Shown piece after piece: positions 22,623 to 36,000 of a stretch of 64,000 bases of DNA. Location of the stretch: NCBI GenBank assembly GCA_034509425.1, contig JAVTVJ010000072.1, positions 6,290,501 through 6,354,500 on the forward strand, written 5' to 3'. The position numbers and the translations under genes are program-made. The DNA is from Eopsaltria australis (lineage: Eukaryota > Chordata > Aves > Passeriformes > Petroicidae). Numbering within the stretch: position 1 is the stretch's first letter; each line of letters begins with the position of its first letter. The notes under the pieces were generated by a model. That model had not been told where the DNA came from and searched no databases. It saw only the letters and a list, made by a program, of their open reading frames with translations.

Positions 22623-25600
22623 TTAGCATAAACCTCACTAAAAAGCATACAGTATGCAATGTAGAGGAGCTCAGAGTACTTAACTCAAGGAAATTTGTGT
22701 TGTTGGGAACATAAAACAATATCCTTCTCCTCCTCAGCAAAAACAAGGTAATTGGTTCATGGTAAAAAGGGGTAAACTGCAAGTCCCAAGACGTTCTTGA
22801 GCTGTTCCCTGAAATCCTTCTTTGGGGAAGAAAGCCCACCTACTTGCCCCTAAATTTTCTTACATTAAAAAAAGAGGCACTGAAAGCAAGGTGTCTCTAA
22901 AAGGATCCTACTGTCTCTAGAGTTCTCGTATTCCTCCTTTGCTGTGCCAAAAAATCAGAAGGACCCATAAAAAAGGGGGTGGGCGGGGGGGGGGGGAAAG
23001 AGTTAAGAAAAGAACCTTTGTGAGCAGCTGTTAAAAGAAGGTTGAATGCTTATTTATTTATTTTTCTATGGGGGAACATTGATGCGAAGAGAGAAAAACA
23101 AAGAATTGCTTTTGGAGTAGTCCAAAAGCTCCCTGCTGACAGGTTGGCCCCACCCTCCCCTCTCCAGTGCACAAGGACCCTTTTCAAAGAGAATCACCTG
23201 GCCCATAAATTCCAATTTATGGTAATTTAAGAAAATAAATTACAAACTCCAGCCTCCGACAGTGTTTAGAAAAGGCAGGATTAAGCACAGCGATTAAAAA
23301 AGAAAAGCATTTCCTTGCCACTTGACTTTGCAGGTGGGATTTCCTCCAATCCTCCCAGGTTTGTGGCTTCACTATGCAGAGCCTTCAAGGGGTTAAACTG
23401 GCACAGATGGGGTGGGGGTTACAAACACTGTGGAGGCTGGAGGAAGGGCAAAAGGAAATTAAATGGTTTCTTTCTTTTCACCTTCCTTTTTCCAGTTATC
23501 TGTAGCAAGCCCTCAGAGCACCTATATTTAGACTAGGATATATAAAGAGGCACAGATGCACACTTGACACAGGAACATTTCCCATTTTCTATTAAATTGA
23601 CTAATTTTTAGCTTCTGTGCTGCTTTATTCAGTGATCTGGGATTGGGCCAAGGACAAAAAAAAAAGGCTTTTTAGGGCCACTTACTGAATAAAGATCTTG
23701 CCCAAGCCTTAATTACAAATGTGGTGTTCCAAATTAGATAGGCAACGATGTTGGATTCAGCAGGGTGATGCTTCAGAAACCAGGGCCAAATACTTTGGCT
23801 TTGTGGGGCAGAAGAACAGAAAACACGGGGACGTCATATCCCTTTCAGTCCTTCTGGGACCACATGTCTTCTTCTAATAAGCATGTTGTCCTCTTCCCAT
23901 ACAGGGGAAAGCTCCACCAGAGGGCAAGTTGGATTCTTCATCCCTGCTCCTCTTCTGGGGAGGCCAGAAGTTTACTCCTCAAATGGTCAGAAATTCTCTC
24001 CTTTCCAGTTTTAGTTTATTCCTGGCCACATTTATCTTTTTGCCTTCTGGTATGAAACATTTTTACTTCAGCTTAAATAGCTCTTCCCCTTCTGGCATCT
24101 TACTTTCTCCAACCTCAGCACAGCCACGGAAACTTTCTTGATCCTTATTTTCCTGAAAAAAAAAACAAAACCAAGCAAAGCTCCCTGTCTTCTCTTAAGA
24201 AACAGGGTCTCCAATGCTCCTTTTCTCCCCAAAGTCCCACTATTTTATTCCTGTGCTAACATCAGTGCTCTGTGTGTAAAGAAACAGGCTGCAAGTCTGG
24301 TCATGAAATAGAAACTGGCTACAGGATCCCACTCAAGACCATAGCACCAAGGCTGAGGTACCATGGATGATCTGGCAGCACGTCCTGGGAGAGAATCTCA
24401 GAAGGAGCTTCTGTCTATGCCCAGAGTGTTTTATGATCTACACCAAAGAACGCCTGTCAACATGTGCCTTCCTGGGCTGACATTTCTTCCAAAGCTCCAT
24501 GGTGGATACCAGGAGTCCACATCTCACCAAGCCATCTTCCCTAGCAAGGAAATCCCATGGGAGGTCCTCTCTACAGACACACACAGGATGTGGGTCAGGA
24601 GTCAGACTGCTGTCACCTTGTGTGGGGATGACAAAAGCTCCCCACACCAGCCAGCATGACTCTGACAATGACATCTTCCTATCCCTACCCCACTGTGGGC
24701 CACCTGCTCCTATCCTGCCACCCAAAACCCGACACCATCTCAAAGTCCAGGAGTTTGTTCCTCTGGCTGCATTTGTGTCCTCGCCACTCCTGGCCCAGGC
24801 TACATTCCAATTCCTACCCGTCCAGCCCGCCTGGTTTTCAGATCATGCAGTCTCCACATCCCAGGCAGACGGAGCAGGTTCACTGGAAGCATTTGGGGAG
24901 CAGCAGGGTGGCCAGGCTCAGGGCAAGAGGGGAGGATGCAGTTAATGCTCCTTGGTGCTGCTGTGACCACAGTGGTGAAGGAAAGGTGTGGGCTTCTGTG
25001 AGTTCAGAAAGACCAGACACTGGTGATGATACATGATGGAAAGTGTGCTCTGGCCAAGGCTGAGCTTGGCCACAACACTACCCTGACATCAAGTTTCCGT
25101 TATGTTTTTGTTGCCGTTTCCAAGTACAATTGTCTTTTTCCTGGGAGAGAGGAAGTGTTGAAACCATAACATTTTCATTTCCCACCTGGAATTTCTGTGG
25201 GTTTTTCTAAAAATTGAATGTGGGGAATGGGGGGGAGGGATATCTGCTTGCTTGCTTCCATGACTTTCTCCCTCTTCTTTCTTTTCTCTCTCATTCTTTG
25301 AAATAAAATTATCTTTTTTCACTGACACAGCTCTCTCCCCTCTCCTTCCACTTCCTAACCACATCTGACCTGTATTTTCTTAGGCATAAATTAATAATTT
25401 AAGATGACCAATTTAGCATGCTGGACTAAGTCTGTTTTCCAGAAGACAAATGTACCACATTTTATTAAAACCTAGTTCCTGGATTCTCTCTCTCAAGATT
25501 TCCAATCAATGCTATTCCTCCAAAATACAATGAGTCAAAATCTCCAATAATTTCAGAAAACATTATCTCTGTATAGTGAAGACAGTAATCTGAGCCTAAA

Positions 25601-25785
25601 ACAAATGATATTTATTCCTTAAAACAACCCCAAAAACTCAAGACATGCCAGCATATTTATTCATAAACAAAACTTCTCTAGCACAACCCTGGACTTCCCA
25701 ACAAGCAGTTTTGTGAGTGAACTTTATAGTCTGACATCAGTGAACAGATGGCAAGCATAGCTGTTGGCAGAGTGATGAGAAAGCT
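22623..25785. other. Non-coding stretch with a G-rich tract
   Basis: No gene recognised. Overlapping frames at 24363-25036 (plus strand, several frames) have no recognisable domain. The G-rich run at 22975-22996 is listed separately. Confidence 0.55.
22975..22996 (+). repeat. G-rich tract with G-quadruplex potential
   Basis: GGGGGTGGGC followed by an unbroken 12-G run. Four or more GGG tracts with short loops are available on the plus strand, so an intramolecular G-quadruplex is possible. The homopolymer length may not be exact in the assembly. Confidence 0.75.
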
Positions 25786-25987
25786 GGCCATTTATAATGG
25801 AAAATGTCCTGATAAAATGGAATGCACTTTTTTTATTCCATGGTAATGTTTATAAAATTCCTTTCCTGAGGCTTCTTCGAGGATCTTTTCATCATTATTG
25901 CATTATTATTAATGATAAAACATATAAAGGAAAAAATGTGCTTAACAAATGACATTTTAAATACCCCAGAGAGAATAGGAAAGGTTT
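25786..25987. promoter_or_regulatory. AT-rich block, candidate conserved element or 3' untranslated region
   Basis: Contains TGGAATGCAC...ATTCCA (a 7-bp inverted repeat), CATTATTGCATTATTATTAATG and ATAAAACATATAAAGG. On the minus strand an AATAAA lies at 25832-25837, about 150 bp downstream of the stop of the adjacent open frame. It could therefore be a short 3' untranslated region if that frame is real. Otherwise it is AT-rich non-coding DNA. Confidence 0.2.
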
Positions 25988-26250
25988 TCAGCACTGGTAG
26001 GGTTGATTGCATTGTGATGATTTGTTACAAGCTTTACAGTTCCAATCCATGATGGCACAGACATTTCTCCCAATGGGGTTAACTGTAGAGTAACACTCAA
26101 TAACTGGCAGGCCTTCCCCCTTCAAGGGACAACACTGGAGTGTGAAGGCATGCACAGATGCTGCCAAATTTCTGTACCTTGAGAATCTCTGAATGCTGAT
26201 GTGCCTCAAGTCTTTCAAAGGCAGACTTTCAGCTGGATTTAATTCAGGAT
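25988..26250 (-). other. Cysteine-rich minus-strand open frame, doubtful exon
   Basis: The frame is open from about 26250 to a TGA at 25988-25990. It carries eight cysteines in its last 50 codons (CCPLKGEGLPVIEC, then NVCAIMDWNCKACNKSSQC and a final C before the stop) and many codons ending in C or T. There is no ATG near its head and only a weak acceptor (AAATCCAG near 26233). An AATAAA lies about 150 bp past the stop. It resembles a small secreted-type cysteine-rich domain only in spacing. I recognise no family, and chance is the leading explanation. Confidence 0.2.
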
Positions 26251-26864
26251 AGGTCCATTATGTAAGCAGTGGGGAACAAAGCTGGGCCTTCAAAAAAATT
26301 GTACTGTTGAGGAATAGTTTTTGCCTTGAAAAGCCAAATCCAGGTAGTGCAATCTAATTTAAATTCAATTCATTCTAATAATATTTTCTGGAAATTTCCA
26401 GTGATGGTACATGACACAAAGCTGGGAAGGGAGAGATTCCTGTCACAGATAACCACTGGAAATTCTGCACTAAAGCCTGACAGGAGGAGACACAGGATGA
26501 GTTGAGGGTGGGATTTCTCGACCCACCACAGTGCTGAGTCACAGCACAGAGAAGGGAGACCTCCTCCCCACTCCTCCACATTCTACCCTATTTGCCTTAA
26601 TTCCAGGAGCTCAAAACCAAATAGGCCTCGCTAAAACATCTTACAAAGTGATTTCACTTTGATAAGACAGGATAAAGACATGTGGTTTGGATTAATCCCA
26701 ACACATTTCCTTCATATACAGCCCCAACAAACCCAGAGAGAAATCAGTGGCAAGGTTTAAGATAGCATAAAAGCAAATGGAGCAGGGGAGCAATTCATAA
26801 CAGTAATTGAAGGATTATTATCAGATAGTCCTTATCAGTCCTTATCTTCCAGCTTTTTATAAAA
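26251..26864. other. Non-coding stretch, nothing recognised
   Basis: No gene or repeat recognised. A short near-tandem repeat of GTCCTTATC lies near 26828-26846. Confidence 0.5.
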
Positions 26865-26965
26865 GCAGCTGCTATCATTATTGCCATTGTACAGACAGTG
26901 AAGCTGAGGTCAAGAGACATCAAACAATTGATGAATGATTGTCTTGCCAGACTGATAGAGCTACA
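26865..26965 (+). mobile_element. MIR-like core-SINE relic
   Basis: TATCATTATTGCCATTGTACAGACAGTGAAGCTGAGGTCAAG corresponds in order and spacing to the MIR-family core 'tattatccccattttacagatgaggaaactgaggcacagag'. The following CTTGCCAGACTGATAGAGC matches the 'cttgcccaaggtcacacagc' segment loosely. Heavily diverged. Confidence 0.55.
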
Positions 26966-29053
26966 AAGATGTTCATTCTTTACCTGTTACATTCTGATAC
27001 ACTGCATCCATCAGAATAAAAATCTGACAAAACAGACTTTGTCCCAGGACAAAAAGATAGCAGTCAAAAAGTTTGTCATCTTTCAGAGAAAAACCACCTC
27101 AGTGGACAGACTCCCTTTCCAATCTATTTAGCAAAATAAACCAGAGAGGGCAGCTACGGTCCCATGCTATCCACTTACAACCAACAGGCAGTGACCTTCT
27201 GGTGTGTTACAGCAACATAGTTAAACAAACAGCTTGCTGTTCCAGCCCCCCTTGGGGCAGATTCCTTGGTGGGGACAATCTATTTCCAGCATTTCCATAT
27301 CCGGATCTGGAAGTCATTATATCCACCTATTCCTACAGTGAGCCACCCTGAGTATATCTAAAGTCTCTATCTCATCCTGAACAACATGCCAGAGGCCAGC
27401 TGTGCTGGAGGAAACTTGTTTTCTAGTAGATTCTTAGACTCAAATCTTCTTAGGCACGGAACACCAGCTCGTCTGGATGAACTGGATGCTGAATTCACTA
27501 CAAGTTCCAGGGTCATGCCTGAAATCCAGCATATTACAATTTTACGCTGCTTCCTGCTTCCCTCTTTTCACAATTCTGAGATGTCCTCAATTTACCTGCA
27601 GATATATTAAGCTCTTATCTTTTGGGCAAAATCTCAACTTGGAAAAGCCACAGGAACTATAAACTATACTTCAGCAAATTGCCTTAAGCTCTCCAGCTCA
27701 CTGTGGTTTGATACCCTGCCTAGTGGACCATTCCTAGTCCTCAAATTAATCCGCAAAATATTTTTTTTTAATTTCCTTCCATCTGCAGCATTTTCTGTTC
27801 CACCTCCTCTATACAGCTCAGCTTCTCTGAGGCAACAATTGTAACAACAACAATAAAATCTCACAACAACAACAACAGTATGCTTAATTTCAGGCTCCAC
27901 TGTGGTCACTTCCCTGCTCACCATGGTAGAGAGACACGGACATGAGCACCAGGTTCCATCTCTCTCCTGCCAAGGATCCAATATCCTGTTCTCAGCTCAT
28001 ACATTTTAGATCTGCCACTGTTTTGCCAAAAAAAAAAGCTTCATTTTACAGGAGAGGAATGAGAAAAAATAAGAAAGGGAGAAGATGAGGAAGAAAGATT
28101 TTTTTAAAGGGCAGCCAAGATAATTCCTCCTGGATGTTTTGATCTTTTTAAATAATTTGTTCTTGAAGAAACTGTATTCCGGTAGCCCTCGGCAGGAGAG
28201 TGCCTAGTGGAACATAATCCTAACACCTGGGAAGAAAGAAGGTGCATGATAATATTATTCTTTTCTGACTCTAAGAACAAAGGAACTTTTGGATGAAAAA
28301 ACCCTACTAGGATGAGTAGATTAGAGGAAGAGAGAGATTAATCCTCTCTCAGGTCTGTTGCAGTGCTTCCTCTCAGATATGGACAGATGTGCAGAGATAC
28401 AAAATAGTTTAAAATATGGGTCCAGGTGAAACAAATCCCATCAGGATCCAGAACCAGCCACTGAAACTCATTTTCCCAGCAATTCCTTTGTGTTTCTATC
28501 CCCACTCATGTGGGGATCCCAGAAATCGTGTTGCCAGTTCGGGGCACTGCAGTGGTTCCACCTCTGTCCTCTGCTTGCTCAGATCTACCTCCAGCCATCC
28601 TGTGTTCATACCTAAAAGCTCCTTTATGCATCATCCAAATTCAGGTAGTGGTCCCTTGGAGGCATGGCCCTCTTCTGTCTCCTTTCTGCTGGGATGGGCA
28701 TGCAGCTCTGGAGCTCAGTAAACAAAGCTTACAACTTCAAGATGAAACCAGTCAAGACCACTCATTCCACTTTGTTTGCCAGGGTATTCCTGGTATGAAC
28801 CCTCCTAACTTGTGTGAGTGTCAGAGACCTGCTCTGGTATGCAAGGAGGTAGCACTGAGATGCATCATCCTGAAGATCCAAGTGAAAGTCATAAAGGCTC
28901 TTTAACTCCACACCTTTCATGGAATAGCTCCAGGTTTACACCAGCTTTGGCAAGAGCAAACAGAGCCACTATTTTATTTTTGTTTCCTGAATTTAGCATG
29001 GCTTCCAATTCATGTTCCCAGTCTGTACCCTACTGAAACTCCAGACCTTTAAG
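26966..29053. other. Non-coding stretch
   Basis: No gene recognised. The (AAC)n repeat at 27842-27877 and A/T runs near 27760 and 28028 are the only local structure. Frames at 28416-28905 overlap each other and show no domain. Confidence 0.55.
27842..27877 (+). repeat. Interrupted (AAC)n microsatellite
   Basis: Two short AAC runs separated by AATAAAATCTC. Confidence 0.85.
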
Positions 29054-29091
29054 TTCTGTTTTCTGTAGAGCTTTCTGTTTTCTCTAGAGCT
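29054..29091. repeat. 19-bp tandem duplication
   Basis: TTCTGTTTTCTGTAGAGCT at 29054-29072 is followed directly by the same sequence with one G-to-C difference at 29073-29091. A recent local duplication. Confidence 0.8.
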
Positions 29092-32000
29092 GCATTATTT
29101 ACTCCATGCTAGTCAGGACATTCCTGTAAAGGTCTGACTTGGTTTGTTGCCATCCTCTTAGTTCCAGTTGCTTTTGGAAGTAGAAGGGCTCAAATAGTGA
29201 AATTTATTCTGGGTTATAGAAAGCTCAAAAAATTTCTTTTTTTAGGATAGATTTTTAGAATAGATACAAGCCTTATACCTAGTTTTCCAGCTGAAGTGAT
29301 TACACTCATGCTTTAGTTCCTACAGCTGGCTTGAATTTGACCTCCATGGCAATGACAACCTACAAGAAGAATGGAATGAAATAACAATTACGAAACACCC
29401 TGATTTTTTATCTTTGCTGAAGAATTCAAGCAAAGTTCTGGTTAACTGATTGCAGCGAGATTCTGCAGCAGTCTCAGTACCCATAGGCATTTGCCCCCTG
29501 TTCCCAGGTACTTATGTTTAGAAGATCCCATCTGGTATTATTATATGGTATCAGAGTACATTTAATATTTATCCTGGCCACTCTGAGACTGCTTTAACTA
29601 TTTGCAAGAAAATTTTAAATGTTCATTCAGGAAAATAAATTCATTTTAAAAGACCATCCTTGCTGAAGCATCAGCTGAAGAGCTTGCAGTCTGAACAGCA
29701 TCTCCTGAAGCTCAAAAAGCAGCAGAGCTGTGATTTTGGTCACGTTACTGTGACAGCTAAGCCAGTAACCAAAAATTTATAAATTAGTGTAAAATGGTCC
29801 CACCAGACCATGAAATTCAACTATTGTGCTGTTGACATTTTCTTGCCATTTTGAGCTCAAAAGACTCAAAATTCCTTTAGTCATTTAGACTGTGCTTCAG
29901 ACACAGCCTTCTTTTCATTTCAATGTTGTTGATGCATGAAGTTGTAATATTGTCCACGCATGTTTCTTGTCAATAACATTAAGAAAAAACCTATTTATAG
30001 ATGCCTCCTGTTAAAAAAATGCTGCATAAAAACTGAATTGTTTGTTTACAATGATAATACAAACAGCTCCACACTCCAGCTCAGTTCTAGCCCCTTTAAT
30101 TCAGAAGCCTAACCCTGCAAAGTTCAGTCTCCTAGCAATAATATTCTACTCCATGCTTCTGAGCATACAGCCAGCACTGGCAATGCCTGACATAGCCTTA
30201 TTTAGGCAGAGCACAGGAACAGCCTCGAGTCACTCATGCCCTCAAGCCTCAGACCAGATGAAAGGTTCTGATATGAGACTGTGCTACCCTTGGGAGTCCA
30301 AGTAACACAGCATTTGGGGAGGATTTGTATGCCTTGCATGACAGATTAGCATTCTGTCTCTTTAACACAGGGATCTCCACACTGTTGTGCTATTCCTTGG
30401 CCGGGTAAATGAGCTGTACTCCAGGACTTAATATACAGTCTTTGACCACTGGGCCAGAGCGTGTTTGTTATTTGTAAGCAGGCATGCAGAAGCTTATTAA
30501 CAAGACTTAGCACAAGACCTGGTGTTCTCTCTCTGGTTTGTTGGAGCAGACAGTGGATCATCCACCAAATCATACAAAAAATAATTTCTTTTGCATCTTG
30601 TGGGGGTGTTGAAAAACCATAATTATTTTTCTAACAGTGATTACCTCCTCCATGTGAGACTGCAAGATGCCTCACCACACATAAAGGCACGATCTATCAT
30701 ATCTCACTTCCTTCAATGTTCCTTCTACCACTTCTCCCTAGAGCTATATTTTCCCTGCCCTGGCTGCAGTGATGACTTCATTAGACTCATATTCAGGTCT
30801 TACATGATTCAGCCAGGTGTTACTTGTATATCTACATCAAAGCTACACAGAAAAGGAGAGAAATCCCTGCTTCTGCAGACAGTGTTTTCATGCCCCTTCC
30901 ACCAAATTAACACTGGCAGAAAGGGAAGGGGAAGGGAGTGGCACATTTGACCATACTGCTCTCTGCTAAGTGAACACATGTCTAAACTCCCATTAGAGGA
31001 TTTTGCCCTGTAATTAAAGCGTGGCTCAGTCCAGCATTAGAAAGCTAATGTGGCTGAAATTAAGACAAGAACCTTTTCAACCCTTGCTCAGCAATTATTC
31101 TAGCAAAGTCAGTCCAGAAGGATTTTATCAGCCCATGAGTTTTCTTAGGTCTTTCTTAGGGCTTCAGGAGGTCAAAACTGAAGAGACAAATCTATCACTG
31201 GAACTGAATATTCATCCCAGCTGGATGCTGTAGAAACTGTTTCTATCCCATCATTCCCCTTTTACCTTCTGTGTCTGTAATAATATATTCAGGTAATATA
31301 GTCTTCATTTTCAGTGGGATCCTTCTTTGCACATTTTTCTTTCTAATTTCAATATTCCAAATTTTACACCAGGCTGTGTAAGTGGGGTAGATCATTTATT
31401 TTGGATCCCTGCAATCTCCAAGCAATGTTCTTAGCCCTGCATTTCGCTTTCTAAGATATTAGTGTAACCTAGAAGAGATGGGTAATTTGGGAATCCTACA
31501 ATACTGTCTTGTCTTTTTTTGTTATCAATGCTCAAGGTGAAACTTGGACTATCTCCAGCCTTTTCCCCTTTAAATTAATTGAAATAAAATGGGTAGTTTG
31601 TTCCATTGTTCTTGCTAATAGTTCAAGTGTTCCTCCATCCCTCAAACAGCTTTGATGTCATCTAGTTCCACTTGAAGGGGAAAGAATGTGTTTGGGAATA
31701 ATTAACAGGCTAAAAATTACTTTGTCAGAACATTTGTGTTATTGAATTACTTGCAGCTACCAGCTTTAGAGAGCTGAGACAGTGGTTGGGCACAACTAGA
31801 GCCCTTTAAAGGGAAAAAAAGAATGGTGTTTTAGTGCAGCACAAAGTTGTCCTGAAGAGGGGCAGGTTAATCTCCTGATTCTGCCTCAAAACTCTCATGT
31901 TACCTCAGGAACATCATTTAGTCTACCTACACTTCAGCCCCTCACACAAAATCCCCCTGGTGACTCTTGACTCATTATAGCACAAGCAAATATTAACATT

Positions 32001-33000
32001 ACAACAGAGCTGTCTCTTAACCTGCATTCCTACCTCATCCAGCCTAAGAGTCCTGGGTTTTGTCAATGCCTCTGGGCACTACTTTAATACAAATAATTCT
32101 CAAGTCAGAAGTCTTTCTTTCTTCCCTCTTCTGTAGAGCATTGTTATTTTGAGGAGATGCAATAATAAAACTGCCAGCCTTCATAACAAGGACTGTGAGC
32201 AATCAATACAAAAAAGTCAGCTAACATATGGCTCTTTCTTCTGCCTCTACAAAGCAGAAATAAAGACACTTCTGTTGCCCTCTACAGCTGATTTAGAAAC
32301 TCAGATCACTTAGTCTCTTGTTTCATTGTGAGAACAAGCATATATATAGAGGATTGCTTTAAAAGTACACTTTGGTATGGGATAATTTTACAGAAAAGAA
32401 AAAGTTCTGGCCTTAATAAATTGCATTTCATGCCTGGATTTTCAAGCATTTGAGCTATCTCACCCCTGCAACTAAGATAGCTGTTCCATCAGCTGTGCCA
32501 GGATCTAGCCTGAGGCTCTTGGAGATTTAACCTTTTCAAGCCACGGTGAAGAACCTAAGACCAGATTTAGAAACCCAGTTTACCCTCCGCTCTCCTTTAA
32601 ACTTATGCTGTGGTGGATCAGATGAGCTGTTCTGTGCCTGATTAATTGCACAGGCAAGAACCTGTACATACAACACACTTACTCAATAGGAAACTAGAAC
32701 TGACAGCAAAAGAGAAGAGAGTAGAGGAACAACCAAAAAAAATCTCTTAGCACAGCCCCCTGCCTCTAGAGTCTCCATTTTCTCTTCAAGCTCTAAAAGC
32801 TCCCTTCCTCCTCCTTCATCCCTTTTAAATCAAAGCTGGACCTGGCAATATCTATGGTTCAATGTTGCCTCCAGTGCCTGTGGTTCATTACTCTTACAGA
32901 AAACTTCAACTTAAGCCAGCTTGTAGCTTGTGAGATACTTTGTTAGAGAAGGGTTGGTAGTACTTTTGAGGAAGGGGCAGTGCTCCATTTAGGAAGAAAA
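29092..33000. other. Non-coding stretch, nothing recognised
   Basis: AT-rich, few open frames, no recognisable repeat or RNA gene. The longest frame (30591-30950, plus strand, 119 codons) has no known domain. Confidence 0.6.
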
Positions 33001-36000
33001 TAATGAAAAGTAAAAATGTCTTTTCTTTCTACAGAGCTGTGTCAACGGTCTGTTGTAGCAATAGGAAGGGTTTCTGTAAGGAAGAAGAAGAAAATCTGGT
33101 CTGTCCTGGATGTCTGAAAGCCTAGTAGGCAAATTTTGTCTGCTGCTCTTTTATTGCTAGCTTAGTCTCCGCTGTATGACTCCTAAGGGGGACTTACACT
33201 TATTAGTCAGAATGCTTTCTCAGACTAGTTCTTATTTCTTCACTAATATGTTTTCTTATAAAAGCTTTATTGTATCCGTTCATCTTATCCCTGTTTCATG
33301 TCTCCATACCTTCAGTTGATGGGAAGGGCAGAGTACACAACGTGAAGGAGCAGCAAAGATGAAAAATCCACAAGTAGTGAGCAAAAGAGATTTTGGCTGC
33401 AGTGGGTTGGGAAAGATGGGTTGTCCTTGACAACTAACGTAGCCAAGCCTGGTATGTGTGAAAGCTGCTTGCATGTCTATGAACTCCACAAAGGAAATAT
33501 CTGGTGTTTGAACTGAGAGGCACCCAAAGCCATGCACCATGATTCAGCACCCTTTTTTTTTCTGTCTCTGAAGAGAACTGCAAGCTCTGAACACAGAACA
33601 TGCTGCTAAATGAGTTTGCTGTATGTGTATTATATCCGGTAGTGAACACACTTGTATTAAGCTCAGCTGTGTTGTATTTATTCTGTTGAAAAACAAAGGA
33701 ATGCTGTGCCTTCCTAAGGAGTTAATCCCCTGCCTGTGACCCTGTGGTCTGCCTCAGAAGCTATAGTTAAAGCTCTGCCTTTAACCACATCCTCTGCATG
33801 TTGTGTGTTGAGTTTGTGCTGCTTTGTGTTTCCTTTTCTCCTGATTGTGAGGAGAATAAAAGGTGAGAAGGAAGCCATTGGGAAGTGTGGCTAAGGAAGG
33901 GAAAATACAACATATCAGCCAGACCACCCAGTTGTCACTAACTTGGAAGGTGTCAAAATGTAAGTTGAGGTTGCCATCACTTGAAGCTTTAAAAAAAATT
34001 GGAAATTCAGTTCAGTGTGTAGGGGGGAAACAATCATAATGGTTAAAGTGCATGATGGGATCTGAAAACTTTGAGGGTCAGGCATCGTAGCCGGATGCAT
34101 AAACATGAATTTCTAAATAACATCAGTCAAGTGCTGATGTCCTGATTTGAACCCTTAATGGCAGCTGAGAGGCAGCACAAGATGTTTGCTGTGTACCCCC
34201 CCAGCACACAGGCATTCCCAGTGCCCCCACGGCCTGTGTATGGCTGTTCTCTCTTTCTACTTTGGTTTGGAATTCTTCTTTGAACTTTAGTTCTCATTAT
34301 TTTTGGACTTGTCACTTTGTTTGGAAAGATTTATTTCCACTGTTCCTTCTCTGTTCTTTCCTTGCCTCTTCTCCTCTGGATGCTTTTTTGGCAATGCCTA
34401 TTGCTATTTTTTATGACTTTGTGTACTGTTTCAAAACAGTAAAATGTTTTTGAAGCAAGATGATCCTGTGTTGCTATGCTCATGCAGTAGCTCCTCCACC
34501 TCTGCTCCTTTTTAAAAGACTTGTGCTGTACTTCTGGTTTTCAGTGCTCATTAAGAAAACAAGATTCTCCAAATTGTAAAACAAAAAACCCCCACTCTTC
34601 CACGTATCATGATGTTACTGAGTTTTTTACTTCCCTACATGACAGCAAGCCAGATATCTTTTTGTGATCACATGTTTTTACTCACAGATATGAGTGAAAA
34701 GGAGCCATCCTGATACTTCTGCCAGGTGAAGCTGAATTTAGCTGAAATTGGTGGTGCAAGAGGGACAGCTGGCCAGTGTGATTTCTGAATTCCACTTCCT
34801 TTGGACACCAGGACTAAGACCAAAATGTTTGTTCTTGTGTATTTTAGATCATGTTGTGCCATCCCAGAAACAAGTGAACCAATTTCACTTGGAAGTTGGA
34901 GGCAAAGATCTAAATCTAATTTTAGCAGCTCAAAAATCATACCAGTTTATAAATACACATGTAAATAGATTTGATTGGCTGAAATGGTTTTCCTTTAGAA
35001 CTCTGGGGTGAGGTTTGTCCTGTGTCTGCAGTCTCCTACAAAAAACTCTTGAGAACTCTTCACTTTATTCAGTGCACTAAATGATGGCAATAGACATTTA
35101 TATCAAGATTATTTGAAGAAGTGTCTCTGTGTACTTAACCAGTATAGCATGAATGTTAATTTTATATGGAGGTAGAGCACAAAGCTGAGTTTGGTGCTTA
35201 TAAAGGCAGTAAAAGCAACTATTTTAGTTGTATTTCTAGAGCTAAGACTTGTGCTTCTCACCTATTTTTTTTCTAAATTGAGGTTTTTTTTTTAAATAGT
35301 CTATTTCTCTTTTCTGCCAGTCAATTTTTTTGTTTGTTTGGAGAAATGTTTTTTGAGGTGCTGAGGTTGCTACCCAGTACTGGACTGTGTTAAGGGCTTA
35401 ATTGTTTGGATGGCTATAGAAAAACCCTTATAAGTAGACCTAGGTACAGGCTGGCTGGTGGACTTCACAAGATGCTGGAAATACATATTCACAGATTTCC
35501 AGAGATGTGGAATGGAGGGGCCACTGTGACTCTTTAAGGAGAATTGCATCGTCCAGAATGAGAGTGGCTCCCTGACTGGGACTTGTAATGAACATCAGTG
35601 AAGGACAGCTGAATGTCAAATTCAGGACCAGGAAAGATGTCAGGTCATAACATGTAGTTATCTACTGAAAGCGTCATACAATCCAGTCTGGGAAGATCTA
35701 ATGTTTCTTTCAAAGGTAACAATTTCTTGCATCTTTTCTGTTTGAAAGTTTTAAAAGAACCTTATTCCTCTCAGTTATTTAAACTCTCTCCACACTTTCC
35801 ACTTGACATTCTCTTGTGACACAGTTTATCCCTATACCTTTCTCTGACTCAGTGCTGGCTGAAATACCTCTTTTTACCTCCTGATGAATGACTTCAATCT
35901 ATTACTAAATAAAAGCTTAATTCCACTTTTAGGAGGCTATCTCCTGCACCTGCTTCCTCTTTCTTGAAGAGCACAAGCCAGAACTGTGCGCTCAGGTGTG

